Shown: piece after piece, positions 1 through 10,606 of the stretch
Layout of the letters: each line of letters begins with the position of its first letter
How positions within the stretch are numbered: position 1 is the first letter of the stretch
Assembly: GCA_002162685.1 (NCBI GenBank)
Contig: MAAQ01000013.1
Coordinates: forward strand, 124,001-188,000
Direction: 5' to 3'
DNA from: Flavobacteriales bacterium 33_180_T64
GTDB taxonomy: Bacteria > Bacteroidota > Bacteroidia > Flavobacteriales > Flavobacteriaceae
Length of the DNA stretch: 64,000 bases
Made by a program: the position numbers and the translations under genes
The notes under the pieces: generated by a model
The model's input: only the letters and a program-made list of their open reading frames with translations
Databases searched by the model: none
Told to the model about the DNA's origin: nothing

Positions 1-830
1 AGCGTGTGGTTACTGTCTATTCTGCTTTAGCAGCAGGCTATACAGATGCTGGAGCTATTGTTACTCAAATTCAAAATGAAATGAAATCTTTTGATGACAA
101 ACCAGATGATGTCAACATTGATTATACAGGTCAAATTGAAGAACAAAATAAACAAATGGCGTTTTTGATGTCGGCATTCTTTATTGGTCTAGGGTTAATT
201 TTCTTCTTGTTAATATTTCAGTTTAATTCGATTTCAAAACCTGGAATCATTATGCTAGCAATTTTCTTAAGTCTTATTGGTGTATTTGGTGGTTTGATTA
301 TTACTGGAAGTGCATTTGTAATTATGATGACTATGATGGGTATTATTTCACTTGCAGGTATTGTAGTGAATAATGGTGTTGTTCTTTTAGATTATACACA
401 ACTTCTTGTAGATAGAAAAAAAATAAAAAGAAATATTGATGATGATCAATATTTAGAGAAAGACGATTTATTAGATGCTATTGTAAAAGGAGGAAAAGCA
501 CGTTTACGCCCTGTATTACTGACAGCTATAACTACTATTTTAGGGTTAATTCCATTAGCAACTGGTTTAAACATCAACTTCTTTACATTATTTAGTGAGT
601 TTGATGCCAACATATATGTTGGAGGTGATAATGTGATTTTTTGGGGACCATTAGCTTGGACTGTGATCTACGGATTGTTCATTGCAACCTTCCTAACATT
701 GATTGTAGTACCTATCTTGTTTTACTTAGTAACACGTTTAAAAAAGTGGATGAAAGGGGAGAATACATCTCATAAAATTATTGAACAAGAAGAATTTAAT
801 ATGGACAAAAGAATTGAAGGTCAATTCTAA
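1..830 (+). CDS. RND efflux transporter permease, C-terminal part (5' cut by window edge)
   Basis: This is the last ~275 residues of an AcrB/CzcA-type resistance-nodulation-division inner-membrane pump, which exports drugs, metals or other solutes using the proton gradient with a periplasmic adaptor and an outer-membrane channel. The reading frame is open to the first base, so the GTG near base 6 is not the true start. Visible are a run of transmembrane helices (about residues 50-115), the family-typical stretch GIISLAGIVVNNGVVLLDY, a cytoplasmic charged loop with the motif RLRPVLLTAITTILGLIPLA, and two final helices ending in VPILFYL. A basic and acidic cytoplasmic tail follows. Partner adaptor and channel genes would lie upstream, outside the window. 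Substrate cannot be deduced. Confidence 0.92.
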   Translation, partial: RVVTVYSALAAGYTDAGAIVTQIQNEMKSFDDKPDDVNIDYTGQIEEQNKQMAFLMSAFFIGLGLIFFLLIFQFNSISKPGIIMLAIFLSLIGVFGGLIITGSAFVIMMTMMGIISLAGIVVNNGVVLLDYTQLLVDRKKIKRNIDDDQYLEKDDLLDAIVKGGKARLRPVLLTAITTILGLIPLATGLNINFFTLFSEFDANIYVGGDNVIFWGPLAWTVIYGLFIATFLTLIVVPILFYLVTRLKKWMKGENTSHKIIEQEEFNMDKRIEGQF

Positions 831-902
831 CAATATACTTTGTTTTTATATCAAAGTATGATAAACCTTTTAGGGAATTAGAAAAGGTTTGATTAATAGC
901 AG

Positions 903-933
903 AAAAAGCCATAACATTATGTTATGGCTTTTT
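903..933. terminator. Bidirectional intrinsic terminator
   Basis: A 13-bp perfect stem (AAAAAGCCATAAC / GTTATGGCTTTTT) with loop ATTAT is flanked by A and T runs. It separates the RND gene from the convergent TonB receptor gene and can end transcription from both sides. Confidence 0.9.
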
Positions 934-993
934 TATTTTTAGTACTGCGTCTTAAGAGAATTGAAATATTTAAGACGATTTCATTCTATCTTT

Positions 994-3975
994 TTATTTG
1001 ATAGTAAAATTTAATCTTGCAAACAAAAAGCGTCCATTATTACCAAACTGAGATACTCTACGAGAGTAAACAAATTGGTTACTTGATGTTAAATATGTTG
1101 GTAATTCATCTGGATAGACATCTAATAAATTATTAGCTCCAACAGTTACTCTAAATGCATCACTAAAATTATAGCCTACAGTTAAATCTGTAACAATAAC
1201 TTCACCTATTTCTGGATGAATTGTATTATTTCCAAATTCATCGGTAAGTGCATCTCCATTTCCATCTCTTAATGTTCCCGTGTCTTCAACACTTCCAAAA
1301 AAGGCATTTCTTAAAAAGAAGTTCCATTTACCAACTTCATATGTATGCGATAAATTAGCTTTTACTCTTGGTACTGCTAATTCTAAATACACTCTAGATC
1401 CTTCATCAAAATAAGTATCCAAAAGACCAGCATCTGTTAAAATATCACTTCCTTTAGTTGCTCCTATTTTATATGTTTTAGAATATGTAGCAGCTAAATT
1501 ATTAGTTAATTTGCCATTTTCTCCAATGGTTGCTTTATGAGACACGACTAAATCTACACCCTTAGTTTCAGTATCAATAGCATTTGCAAAAAAGGCTGCT
1601 CTTCCTATACCTAAGTTAGTAAAAATATCGGCTAATTGACTTCCATCATTTGGGCTAGAAAAATTACCTGTATATGTAATACGATCATCAATAGCTATAA
1701 AAAAGCCATCAACAGTAATCGTTAAATTTGCATCAGGTATTTTTGTTGTAAATCCTAAACTTGCATTTAACGATGTTTCTTCTTTTAATTCAGGAATACC
1801 AAACAATTTTGCTGCTCTAGAATTATTTGTAAACGTACCTACTTCTTGGGCAACACCATTATCATTAAATAAAGTATTAGACTTACTGTAGAACTGCTGA
1901 TGTAAAGAAGGAGCTCTAAATCCAGTACTTACTGCTCCCCTTATATTAGTGTTATCAGTAAGTTTATAACGCATTGCTAATTTTCCATTTAAAGTACTTC
2001 CAAAATCGCTAAAGTCTTCAAAACGTACAGCTAGATTCATTAAAAAATCTTCAGATAAATCGGCTTCAATATCAGCATATAAAGCCATACTGTTTCTTTT
2101 AGCATCAATAGCATTATCTGGTGTGAACCCTGAAAAAACTTGAGCTCCAGCAGAGGCTTGATTTCCATAGAAATCGGTAACTTGTAATGTAGGATCTAAA
2201 CTCGCTGTTACTGTTTCTACTTCTCCATTAATATCATATTTAGCATAAGATGATTCCTCTCCTGCTTCAATAAAATAATTATCAACGCGATATTCTGCAC
2301 CAAAAGCAACGTTCAATCCAGAAAAAATATCATCATAAAATTTTGATATATCTAAGTTTACTGTGTTTTGCTGAAACCCATTTAATCCTGCATCAAACTC
2401 TGTTGGAGACCCCGAACCTAAATAAAAATTCGTTGTATTTGTAATGTTATAAGCGAATGTATTTTTCCCCCAAGTATGAGACAAATCAACATTCCAATCA
2501 TTTATTTTTCCACTTATACCAAACCCAAGAGATTTATCTACAATATCAGATTCTATATTTGGTAAAAAACCATTAATGTAAGACAAGGTATTTCCTCTAC
2601 CAGAACCATGACCAGCCGTTCTATAAAACCCTGAAGCATCTCCGTGTCTATATGACAATCCTCCAAAAGCATATAACTTTGCTTCATTTTCTTCATCTCC
2701 AAAAGGGATTTCTAAGTTTCCCATAAATTGCCCCTGTTCAAGGCCAGATTGACCAACACTCATATTATAATCACTACGAGACTGACCTCTAACAGCAAGT
2801 TCTGCATCTGTGACATCAATTCCACTCAATATCCCTGTAGACTGCGCTCCTGTTGTTGTATTATATCCAGATAATGCTTCAATAGAAGTTGCTCCTGCAA
2901 TTTGACTTTGTAGTGCAGCATCAAAATGTGGTACTTGTCCAGCATAGAACTGTATAGCACTTAAATCATTTCTCAAATCAGACAAATTAAAACCATCTTG
3001 GTTAGCTTGCCATTCAATAGCGTTATAGGCGTGAAAAATTTGACCAGTTCTATCTCTAGCTCTAGACGTTCTCTTACGAGTTGTTAAAGAACCTGTAAGG
3101 TTAATAAACCCTCCATTCTCCCCTAAAGGAATACCATAATTGGCATCTATTTGGGTTTTTTCGCCATCAACTCCTCCATCATGATCATTAGCATTTTCAG
3201 ACACATTAGCTCCAGATGTAATTGTTAAAGATAGCTCGTTTACTTTATTTTTTAGTACAATATTAATCACACCAGCAATGGCATCAGATCCATATTGTGC
3301 AGCTGCTCCATCACGCAATACTTCAATACGTTTAATAGCTGCTGCAGGAATTGCATTTAAATCTGTACCAACAGAACCTCTTCCTGGCGTTCCATTAACA
3401 TTTACTAAAGAAGACGTATGACGTCTCTTCCCATTAATAAGGACTAATACTTGATCCGGTCCCAAACCTCTCAATTGAGCAGGGTCAATGTGATCTGTTC
3501 CATCAGATACAGTTTGTGTATTTGAAGAAAAAGATGGTGCCACATAATTTAAAATTTGTGTAACAGAAACCTGAGGTCCAGCACTCGTAAGTTCAGACAT
3601 ATCAATTACATCAACAGCAACTGCTGTATCAACAGCTGTTCGACTTGGATTTCTAGAACCAACTAGCAAGATTTGATCTAGAGCTACTCCAGATTTCAAT
3701 GTTACATTTACTTGGTTTCCGGTTACTACAATTTCTTGTGTATCATACCCAACATAAGAAAAAACAAGGGTATCACCATTGTTTGCACTAATTGAATAGT
3801 TACCATCAAAATCTGTGGTTGTTCCAGTACTTGTTCCTTTAATAATTACGGACACGCCTGGCACTGGTCCAGAATCGTCTGTAACTGTTCCTGAGACTTC
3901 TTGGGCGAACAGTGATCCAGAGACGCCTAAAAGCATTAAAAACAGTAATGATTTTAAATGTAATAATTTACTCAT
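994..3975 (-). CDS. TonB-dependent outer-membrane receptor with carboxypeptidase-like N-terminal domain
   Basis: Outer-membrane 22-strand barrel receptor that imports a large or scarce ligand using TonB-ExbBD energy; ligand unknown. I place the start at the ATG at 3975, which gives a clean signal peptide ([19 protein letters not shown], cleaved after FAQ) and 993 residues; an upstream in-frame ATG would add 20 non-signal residues. Domains in order: signal peptide, CarboxypepD_reg-like beta-sandwich (about 26-100, with [16 protein letters not shown]), plug domain (about 115-250, with [20 protein letters not shown] and [19 protein letters not shown]), then the barrel ending in RLNFTIK with a terminal aromatic-containing strand. 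The plug type is the ordinary TonB receptor, not SusC. It lies downstream of the SusC/SusD pair on the same strand but is separated by a terminator and 350 bp, so it is probably its own transcription unit. Confidence 0.93.
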   Translation of the reverse strand: MSKLLHLKSLLFLMLLGVSGSLFAQEVSGTVTDDSGPVPGVSVIIKGTSTGTTTDFDGNYSISANNGDTLVFSYVGYDTQEIVVTGNQVNVTLKSGVALDQILLVGSRNPSRTAVDTAVAVDVIDMSELTSAGPQVSVTQILNYVAPSFSSNTQTVSDGTDHIDPAQLRGLGPDQVLVLINGKRRHTSSLVNVNGTPGRGSVGTDLNAIPAAAIKRIEVLRDGAAAQYGSDAIAGVINIVLKNKVNELSLTITSGANVSENANDHDGGVDGEKTQIDANYGIPLGENGGFINLTGSLTTRKRTSRARDRTGQIFHAYNAIEWQANQDGFNLSDLRNDLSAIQFYAGQVPHFDAALQSQIAGATSIEALSGYNTTTGAQSTGILSGIDVTDAELAVRGQSRSDYNMSVGQSGLEQGQFMGNLEIPFGDEENEAKLYAFGGLSYRHGDASGFYRTAGHGSGRGNTLSYINGFLPNIESDIVDKSLGFGISGKINDWNVDLSHTWGKNTFAYNITNTTNFYLGSGSPTEFDAGLNGFQQNTVNLDISKFYDDIFSGLNVAFGAEYRVDNYFIEAGEESSYAKYDINGEVETVTASLDPTLQVTDFYGNQASAGAQVFSGFTPDNAIDAKRNSMALYADIEADLSEDFLMNLAVRFEDFSDFGSTLNGKLAMRYKLTDNTNIRGAVSTGFRAPSLHQQFYSKSNTLFNDNGVAQEVGTFTNNSRAAKLFGIPELKEETSLNASLGFTTKIPDANLTITVDGFFIAIDDRITYTGNFSSPNDGSQLADIFTNLGIGRAAFFANAIDTETKGVDLVVSHKATIGENGKLTNNLAATYSKTYKIGATKGSDILTDAGLLDTYFDEGSRVYLELAVPRVKANLSHTYEVGKWNFFLRNAFFGSVEDTGTLRDGNGDALTDEFGNNTIHPEIGEVIVTDLTVGYNFSDAFRVTVGANNLLDVYPDELPTYLTSSNQFVYSRRVSQFGNNGRFLFARLNFTIK

Positions 3976-4325
3976 AATTTTATTTATTTTGAATTCGTAA
4001 TAGCTAATATATGTATTTAACATCCTCAATAGCAATAAATTCTAAAAAAAATACATAAAAACTTACAGATAGTGTGGAATTTTATTTAAAAAAATAAATA
4101 TTTCGTAAAATCATTCTCTTAGTAATTTTCATAACTAGGACAAATATCAATACAGAAGCAACCCACAGATATTGATCTCAAAGATTGCGAATGAAATATT
4201 AGAATTTAGGCCTAAAGTAATTCAAGAGACAATAATGCTTTTAAGAAAACATAAAAAATTTGATAGATAACGAAAAAACCTCAACAATAATTGTTGAGGC
4301 CTTCGACTATAAACAACTCAATTGT
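3976..4325. other. Intergenic region with leader/promoter of the TonB receptor gene
   Basis: This 350-bp stretch has no convincing gene. It holds the terminator of the SusD-like gene near its right end. On the minus strand there is a promoter-like octamer GATATTTG (7 of 8 matches to TAnnTTTG) at 4141-4148, about 165 nt before the receptor start. A long untranslated leader would result if that octamer is used. Nothing else stands out. Confidence 0.4.
4273..4299 (-). terminator. Intrinsic terminator after susD-like gene
   Basis: Perfect 9-bp stem CCTCAACAA / TTGTTGAGG with a 3-nt loop; read on the minus strand it is followed by six T residues. It ends the susC-susD transcript 27 bp after the stop codon. 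Confidence 0.9.
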
Positions 4326-5639
4326 TTATTGATTCTCAGTAAATGGTGTAGGAAATGCATCAAGAATATTATCTCCTGCTCTATCTAAAGGAATGTAAGT
4401 TTGATTTAATTTATTTAATCTTCTAAGATCAACCCATCGATGTCCTTCAGCTATCAACGAATATCGTCTTTGCCTTAAAACCTCATCTAACAATTCTGAA
4501 GTATCCGTTTGACTTCCTGAATAGTTTGGTAATCCTGCAGCATTTCTAACTCTATTAATCGCTGCTACAGTTTGTCCATTATCAGTACCTATATTAGCTT
4601 CTGCATATATTAAAATAAGCTCCTCATTTCTAATAAGATATACAGGATCTGTGTTCGTATCATAAACCGCAACCTGATAATTTGCTGAAAGTCCATCAAA
4701 CATTGTTCCTCCTATGAGTTCAAAAGATTTATCGACAACTCGATTATCTCCTGTTTCAGCATCTGCAATCCAAGAATCATGAATCATAAATTCCTGCCCA
4801 GATTGTCCTGGAACATGAAATTGTGCATTAAGAATATCATTACCAGTAGCCCCAAAAATATGAGCAGGACCATTATATAAATCACCATTAATATCAAAAA
4901 ATGAATTTCCTAATAATGAAATCACTAATGAATTACTCCCTTGATATAATGCTACTCTAGCCGCAATCGCTCTATTGAATTCTCTATAAGTAGCTGCTGT
5001 ATCAAATCCTGCAAAACCAGAACTAATACTAAAATCAAAATTTGAAGAGGCATTTGTTAAATCATCATTAGCTTCATTTAATAAGCTCATGACTCCTGTT
5101 AATGCCTCAGTATAACCTACATTTGGCCCAAGGTTGTCTGGATCAGCTACATCTAATCGAATACCATTAGCATGCTGCCTATTTGCTACCATAAGTAATG
5201 CATAAGCTTTTAATGTTTTTGCGTAACCAAAGTAACTGTTCTTGACATCATCTGTAAATCCTGCTGAAGAATTTTCAACAGCCTCAATTAAAACATTTGC
5301 AGATTTAACAATCTTATACCATGCTGCATATGATCTCGTAGTTAAAAATCCATTGTTATCTAATGGGCCTTTTAATATTTCACCTGTATAACGAGGATCG
5401 ACACCTGTTAAATCATAATATTCTCTTCCAAGAATACTAACGGTATTATAATGAAATGCCAAGTCACTTCTCATAATAGCCTCAAGTCCAGAAGCTAACA
5501 AATGAACATCTGCTTGACTAGCTCCATTACCAAAACTTCCAACTGTTGGAGCATTTGGGTTTTCTATTTCATCTAATTGACATCCAGCTAAAGAGATAGC
5601 TAAACTAAAAAAGATTATTTTTATAATTCTATTTTTCAT
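4326..5639 (-). CDS. SusD/RagB-family surface lipoprotein
   Basis: Ligand-binding lid lipoprotein that works with the adjacent SusC-type channel to capture oligosaccharides, peptides or other nutrients at the cell surface. The 437-residue product starts with a lipoprotein signal ending in the lipobox LAGC (Cys20). The rest shows the SusD/RagB pattern: the helical TPR-like N-terminal half with AWYKIVKSANVLIEA, the NRAIAARVALYQG helix, and the family C-terminal motif RNEELILIYAEA followed by AAINRVRNAAGLPNYSG, ending with LRQRRYSLIAEGHRWVDLRR. It lies 20 bp downstream of the susC-like gene, so the two are co-transcribed. It is shorter than many SusD proteins (about 500-550). No glycoside hydrolase or peptidase gene is adjacent, so the substrate is unknown. 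Confidence 0.95.
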   Translation of the reverse strand: MKNRIIKIIFFSLAISLAGCQLDEIENPNAPTVGSFGNGASQADVHLLASGLEAIMRSDLAFHYNTVSILGREYYDLTGVDPRYTGEILKGPLDNNGFLTTRSYAAWYKIVKSANVLIEAVENSSAGFTDDVKNSYFGYAKTLKAYALLMVANRQHANGIRLDVADPDNLGPNVGYTEALTGVMSLLNEANDDLTNASSNFDFSISSGFAGFDTAATYREFNRAIAARVALYQGSNSLVISLLGNSFFDINGDLYNGPAHIFGATGNDILNAQFHVPGQSGQEFMIHDSWIADAETGDNRVVDKSFELIGGTMFDGLSANYQVAVYDTNTDPVYLIRNEELILIYAEANIGTDNGQTVAAINRVRNAAGLPNYSGSQTDTSELLDEVLRQRRYSLIAEGHRWVDLRRLNKLNQTYIPLDRAGDNILDAFPTPFTENQ

Positions 5640-5659
5640 AATTCTGTATATTATTAATT

Positions 5660-8617
5660 TTAGAAAGTAACATTTAAATGAAAGTTTATAAACTTTGATG
5701 TAGGGTACGGAGTAACTTCAACATTGTTTCCTAGTACATTATTTCCAAAGTTTGAAACTTCGGGATCATAACTATTATAATCAAAAATATTGATTAAGTT
5801 TCTTCCAGATATACCAACTTTAATTTTATTAGCATACTTTATTAAATCCTTTGGTAATGTATAAAACAAACCAATTTCTCTTAGCTTTAAATACCCTGCA
5901 TCTTCAATTACAGGATCTGGATTAACAAATGCTTGACTAGCTCTATAATCTCCATTTGATAATTGACCACTTGGATCTAGCCCTGTATCATTATAATCCC
6001 ATGTAGTTCCTGCTAAATCATAAAGCAATGTTGTTAAATTAATATTATCACCTCCTTTTTTCCAATGCCATAAAAATGTAAAATCAAAGTTTTTGTAGCT
6101 AATCTCATTAAACCATGACATTTGAAAATCTGGTTCAGCATTTCCATAAACAAAAAAGCCATCTCCTTCTGGATCTCTTGCTGCGATTTCTTCAGGAGTA
6201 TAGGCCGATGCATCATAGGTCCCTACGATTTGAGTTGCACTTTGCCCTTCTTGAATCAAGAATGTTCCAAGTGAGGCAGCAAAACCACCAGTAGTAAACG
6301 ATGGTACATCTAAACGTGTTACTTCTGATTTATTTTTCCACCATTTTAAACTCGCATTCCATGAAAAATCTTCTTTTTTAAAGATCTCAGCATTTAATCC
6401 AAGTTCAATACCTTTGTTTTCTAATTCTCCTCCATTAACCACTTGATTTGTAAATCCAGATGATGTTGGTATTTGAGATCTAATCAACAGGTCATCTATC
6501 TTTTTATTATAAAATGAAATTTCAACGTTAAAACGATTGTCAAGAATTCCAAAATCAAGACCATATTCTAATTCAGATTGGCGTTCAGGGCCTACATCTG
6601 GATTTCCACGTAAATTCCCTGGACTTAAACCAGATTGTCCTCCAACAAACTGAGCGTTCATTAATGTGAATCGGTCATTAAAATTAGAGAATCGCCCCGA
6701 TTGACCATAAGCAATTCTTGGTTTTATATACGTAACTTTATCATAACCCCAAAAACCAAACTTATGTAAATTCACAGCCAAATTTGCTTTAGGATAATAA
6801 TACATCTTATTAGCATCTCCATTATTTGTTGACTTATCACCTCTTACACCTACTGTACCTATAATTTTATCATTGAAATTAATTTCTTCCTGAGCAAAAA
6901 ACCCAGTATCTTTTTGTGGTCTAATAACTTGTTGTGTAGACACGTTTGATGATTGCCCTAAATTAGTTTGAGATCCATTTAATCCAGTTGCAATAGTAAT
7001 AACTGTATTACGATCAAAGTTTTGATAGAAACTACCAACTTGAGTTGTAAAACTTAAACCATTGTCTAAATCTAAATCATGTACTAAAAAGGCCGATAAA
7101 TTATAATTTGTATTAATTGTTGTTCCAGAAATTGAAACACCACCTAAAGATGTAGAAGAAGCAAAATAAGATAGTGCTTTAGGAAAAATACTTGTCGTTC
7201 TTAATGTGTATTGATCAAAACCACCTTCAAAAACAAGTTTTAACCTGTTTTTATCTGTTGTAAGTAACTTCATATTTGATTTAGCACTTCCAATAAATCG
7301 ATTGACTTCTTCTCTATTTGTCGTTATTGCTATAGTCTCTAAAACATTAGAACCTGCTCCACCTTGAGGGTAAGCACCATCAACAGGAGATAAATTTTCC
7401 CACGGATAAGTAAACGCTAATGCATATCCTACCGTTCTATTAGCATTTCCATTATTGAAGAACCCTCTATCTGATTTCGAATTAATATAATTAGAAGTCA
7501 CATAAAGGTCTAACCAATCATTAAACCGTTGTCCAACATTAAGTCGAACAGAGCTTTTAGTATACCCTGTATTATCGACTAAACCAGGCTCATCTCTATG
7601 TGTAACACCTAAAAAGTAATCTGTATCTTCTTTAGCTCCAGATGTTGAAAACCTTGTTGTGCTTGAGACTCTAGTGTGATCAAATATTTCTGCTTCATAA
7701 TCTCTAAGTGTTGGATTATTTGGACCTCCAAGTGCTGTAATCTGAGCCTGCGTATAATCTCTTAAACCTAAGAGTTGTGTCGGACTTCTTAAACCTACAA
7801 CTTGTGAAAATTGCACTATTGGCTTACCTTGTTTTCCTCGCTTAGTTTTTATTATTACAACACCACCTGCTGCTCGAGACCCATATATAGCGGCTGCCGA
7901 AGCACCTTTAAGAATCTCAACACTTTCAATATCTTCTGGGTCAATATCTGCAATCCTATTAGAAGCATCATCTTGATTTGTTGAAGGATTACCTCCACCA
8001 GCAGCTTGACTTACTATATTATTTCCTAAACCAATTGAAGAGTTATCTACATAAACTCCATCAACAACAAACAAAGGTTGCTGATCACCAAATATTGATG
8101 TAACACCTCTAAGCCGCATTGAAATACCGCCACCTGGAGCTCCAGAATTAGCTTTAATCTCTGCGCCATTAAACTTACCATAGAGTGCTCCATCTAAGCC
8201 AGATTGAACAGTCACTCCTGTTAGATCTGATGCAGCAATTGTTGCAACGGCGTTTGCAGAATTAGATCTTTTTGTAGTTGAAGCTAATCCTGTTACAATA
8301 ATCTCGTTTAATGCAGTAGTAGATTCTTTAAGTGTAACATTTACTACTTTAGGTTCGTTCACTATTTCTTCAACCGTTTCAAAACCTAATGAGGAAATAA
8401 CAAGTGTTACTGGAAAACTATCAACGTTAAGAGAGAAATTTCCATCAAAATCTGTTGTTGTTCCTGTAGACGTTCCCTTTATGATGACATTAGCACCAAG
8501 TAAAGGTTGATTTGTACTCCCATCCAACACCTTTCCCGTAACATTCTGACTATAAGTCAATAACGGAATAAAAATAAATGAAAAAAGAAGCAACTTCAAT
8601 GATAAAGTGTAGTTCAT
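5660..8617 (-). CDS. SusC/RagA-family TonB-linked outer-membrane channel
   Basis: TonB-dependent nutrient importer that forms a complex with the SusD lipoprotein encoded just downstream. It has 985 residues: a signal peptide (cleavage near TYSQ, residue 24), a CarboxypepD_reg-like domain (about 25-100, with [16 protein letters not shown]), a plug domain with the SusC signature MRLRGVTSIFGDQQPLFVVD and the conserved ASAAAIYGSRAAGGVVIIKT, and a long barrel ending FINFHLNVTF with a C-terminal Phe. The SusC/SusD tandem gene order is diagnostic. Upstream (8618-8806) no perfect promoter box was found on the minus strand; GATTTTTG is the best partial match to the -7 consensus. Confidence 0.96.
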   Translation of the reverse strand: MNYTLSLKLLLFSFIFIPLLTYSQNVTGKVLDGSTNQPLLGANVIIKGTSTGTTTDFDGNFSLNVDSFPVTLVISSLGFETVEEIVNEPKVVNVTLKESTTALNEIIVTGLASTTKRSNSANAVATIAASDLTGVTVQSGLDGALYGKFNGAEIKANSGAPGGGISMRLRGVTSIFGDQQPLFVVDGVYVDNSSIGLGNNIVSQAAGGGNPSTNQDDASNRIADIDPEDIESVEILKGASAAAIYGSRAAGGVVIIKTKRGKQGKPIVQFSQVVGLRSPTQLLGLRDYTQAQITALGGPNNPTLRDYEAEIFDHTRVSSTTRFSTSGAKEDTDYFLGVTHRDEPGLVDNTGYTKSSVRLNVGQRFNDWLDLYVTSNYINSKSDRGFFNNGNANRTVGYALAFTYPWENLSPVDGAYPQGGAGSNVLETIAITTNREEVNRFIGSAKSNMKLLTTDKNRLKLVFEGGFDQYTLRTTSIFPKALSYFASSTSLGGVSISGTTINTNYNLSAFLVHDLDLDNGLSFTTQVGSFYQNFDRNTVITIATGLNGSQTNLGQSSNVSTQQVIRPQKDTGFFAQEEINFNDKIIGTVGVRGDKSTNNGDANKMYYYPKANLAVNLHKFGFWGYDKVTYIKPRIAYGQSGRFSNFNDRFTLMNAQFVGGQSGLSPGNLRGNPDVGPERQSELEYGLDFGILDNRFNVEISFYNKKIDDLLIRSQIPTSSGFTNQVVNGGELENKGIELGLNAEIFKKEDFSWNASLKWWKNKSEVTRLDVPSFTTGGFAASLGTFLIQEGQSATQIVGTYDASAYTPEEIAARDPEGDGFFVYGNAEPDFQMSWFNEISYKNFDFTFLWHWKKGGDNINLTTLLYDLAGTTWDYNDTGLDPSGQLSNGDYRASQAFVNPDPVIEDAGYLKLREIGLFYTLPKDLIKYANKIKVGISGRNLINIFDYNSYDPEVSNFGNNVLGNNVEVTPYPTSKFINFHLNVTF

Positions 8618-8781
8618 AATGTTAATTTTTTGAATTAATCTTGTTAAAGATCATAATAAAAACTTAAAAAGCTTGTTTTTTTTGTTAAAAATATGCAAAA
8701 ATCAATTATTTGAAATATCTAAAAATCAATCTCTTTAAGCAGAAATTATAACGAAACATGGAAATAAACATATTAACTTAT

Positions 8782-8789
8782 TAAATTTG
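8782..8789 (+). promoter_or_regulatory. -7 promoter box of aspS
   Basis: TAAATTTG matches the Bacteroidota -7 consensus TAnnTTTG at every defined position and lies 17 nt before the aspS start codon. No clear -33 TTG is visible at the expected distance. Confidence 0.7.
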
Positions 8790-8806
8790 CAGTTCAAATT
8801 TTTACT

Positions 8807-10561
8807 ATGTACAGAAGTCATAACTGTGGTGAATTAAGAGCATCACATATCAATACAGAAGTTACCTTATCAGGTTGGGTTCAAAAATCACGTGACAAAG
8901 GGTTTATCGTTTGGATAGACTTACGTGACCGCTACGGAATGACACAACTTGTGTTTGATGAAGAACGCACACCAAAAGACATGATGAAGCAAGCACAAGG
9001 CTTAGGACGTGAGTTTGTAATTCAAGTTAAAGGTCAAGTTATTGAGCGTGCTTCAAAAAACCCAAATATGCCAACTGGTGATATAGAAATCTTAGTTTCA
9101 GAATTAACCATTTTAAATGAAGCTCAATTGCCTCCATTTACAATTGAGGACGAAACCGATGGTGGTGAAGAATTACGAATGAAATATCGCTATTTAGATA
9201 TTCGTCGTAATCCTGTAAAGAATAACTTAATATTTAGACATAAAGTAACTCAAGAAGTGAGAAACTATTTATCTAAAGAAGATTTTATTGAAGTTGAAAC
9301 GCCTTACTTGATTAAATCTACTCCTGAAGGCGCTCGTGATTTTGTTGTTCCTTCACGTATGAATGAAGGTCAATTTTATGCCCTACCTCAATCACCTCAA
9401 ACGTTCAAACAACTCCTTATGGTTGGTGGAATGGATAAGTATTTTCAAATTGTAAAATGTTTTAGAGATGAAGATTTACGTGCCGATAGACAACCAGAAT
9501 TCACACAGATTGATTGTGAAATGGCGTTTATTGAACAAGAAGATATTTTAAAGGCATTTGAAGGCTTAACACGCCACCTACTTAAAGAAGTAAATGGTGT
9601 TGAGGTTGAAAAATTCCCAAGAATACTATACGATGATGCGATGCGTCTCTACGGAAATGACAAACCAGACATCCGTTTCGGAATGGAGTTTGGAGAACTT
9701 AATGAAGTCGCTAAACACAAAGACTTTAAGGTTTTTAATTCTGCAGAATTAGTTGTTGGTATTGCCGTTCCTGGTGGCAACACTTATACCAGAAAAGAAA
9801 TTGATAAATTAATAGATTGGGTAAAGCGACCTCAGGTAGGTGCTTTAGGAATGATATACTGTAGATGTAATGACGATGGAAGCTATAAATCTTCAGTAGA
9901 TAAATTCTACGACCAAGAAGATTTAGCAAAATGGGCAGAGGCTACAGGGGCAAAACCTGGTGATTTAATATGTGTTTTATCTGGAAACACAACTAAAGTA
10001 AGAGCGCAACTAAGTGCATTACGTATGGAATTAGCAGAACGTTTAGGTTTACGTAAACCAAATGAATTTGCACCTCTCTGGGTCTTAGACTTTCCTTTAT
10101 TAGAATGGGATGAAGACACAGAACGTTACCACGCTATGCACCATCCATTCACCTCTCCAAAACCTGGACAATTAGAATTATTAAAAACGAATCCTGGCGA
10201 TGTAAAAGCTAATGCTTATGATTTAGTACTTAATGGAAATGAAATTGGAGGTGGTTCAATTCGTATTCATGATAAAGAAACACAAGCTTTAATGTTTGAT
10301 TATTTAGGATTTACTCCAGAAGAAGCAAAAGCACAGTTTGGGTTTTTAATGGACGCCTTCCAATATGGAGCGCCTCCTCATGGCGGACTTGCTTTTGGCT
10401 TAGATAGATTAGTCGCTATTCTTGGCGGACAAGAAATCATTCGTGATTTTATCGCTTTCCCAAAAAATAATAATGGTCGAGATGTCATGATAGATGCTCC
10501 TGCTCCAATTGATGATCAGCAATTAACAGAGCTAAGTTTAAAACTTAACTTAAAATCATAA
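8807..10561 (+). CDS. aspS: Aspartyl-tRNA synthetase
   Basis: Class II aminoacyl-tRNA synthetase that charges tRNA-Asp with aspartate in the cytoplasm. The 584-residue length is normal for the bacterial type. Visible parts are an N-terminal OB-fold anticodon-binding domain (about 15-105, with [20 protein letters not shown]), the [20 protein letters not shown] region, motif 2 ([19 protein letters not shown], about 218-236), the bacteria-specific GAD insertion in the middle, and motif 3 ([15 protein letters not shown], near the C-terminus). The ATG is preceded by a good -7 box and no competing in-frame start. An intrinsic terminator follows immediately, so it is monocistronic. Confidence 0.99.
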   Translation: MYRSHNCGELRASHINTEVTLSGWVQKSRDKGFIVWIDLRDRYGMTQLVFDEERTPKDMMKQAQGLGREFVIQVKGQVIERASKNPNMPTGDIEILVSELTILNEAQLPPFTIEDETDGGEELRMKYRYLDIRRNPVKNNLIFRHKVTQEVRNYLSKEDFIEVETPYLIKSTPEGARDFVVPSRMNEGQFYALPQSPQTFKQLLMVGGMDKYFQIVKCFRDEDLRADRQPEFTQIDCEMAFIEQEDILKAFEGLTRHLLKEVNGVEVEKFPRILYDDAMRLYGNDKPDIRFGMEFGELNEVAKHKDFKVFNSAELVVGIAVPGGNTYTRKEIDKLIDWVKRPQVGALGMIYCRCNDDGSYKSSVDKFYDQEDLAKWAEATGAKPGDLICVLSGNTTKVRAQLSALRMELAERLGLRKPNEFAPLWVLDFPLLEWDEDTERYHAMHHPFTSPKPGQLELLKTNPGDVKANAYDLVLNGNEIGGGSIRIHDKETQALMFDYLGFTPEEAKAQFGFLMDAFQYGAPPHGGLAFGLDRLVAILGGQEIIRDFIAFPKNNNGRDVMIDAPAPIDDQQLTELSLKLNLKS

Positions 10562-10564
10562 ATT

Positions 10565-10592
10565 AAAAATCCTGCTTCTTGCAGGATTTTTT
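10565..10592. terminator. Intrinsic terminator after aspS
   Basis: Stem AAAAATCCTGC / GCAGGATTTTT with loop TTCTT and a T run, starting 4 nt after the aspS stop codon. Confidence 0.93.
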
Positions 10593-10606
10593 AGTAGATT
10601 TAAGAC

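Noticed and set aside
4326-8617. SusC/SusD pair as part of a polysaccharide utilisation locus
   Set aside because: No glycoside hydrolase, sulfatase, lyase or regulator (hybrid sensor, ECF pair) flanks it inside the window, so no polysaccharide role is claimed.
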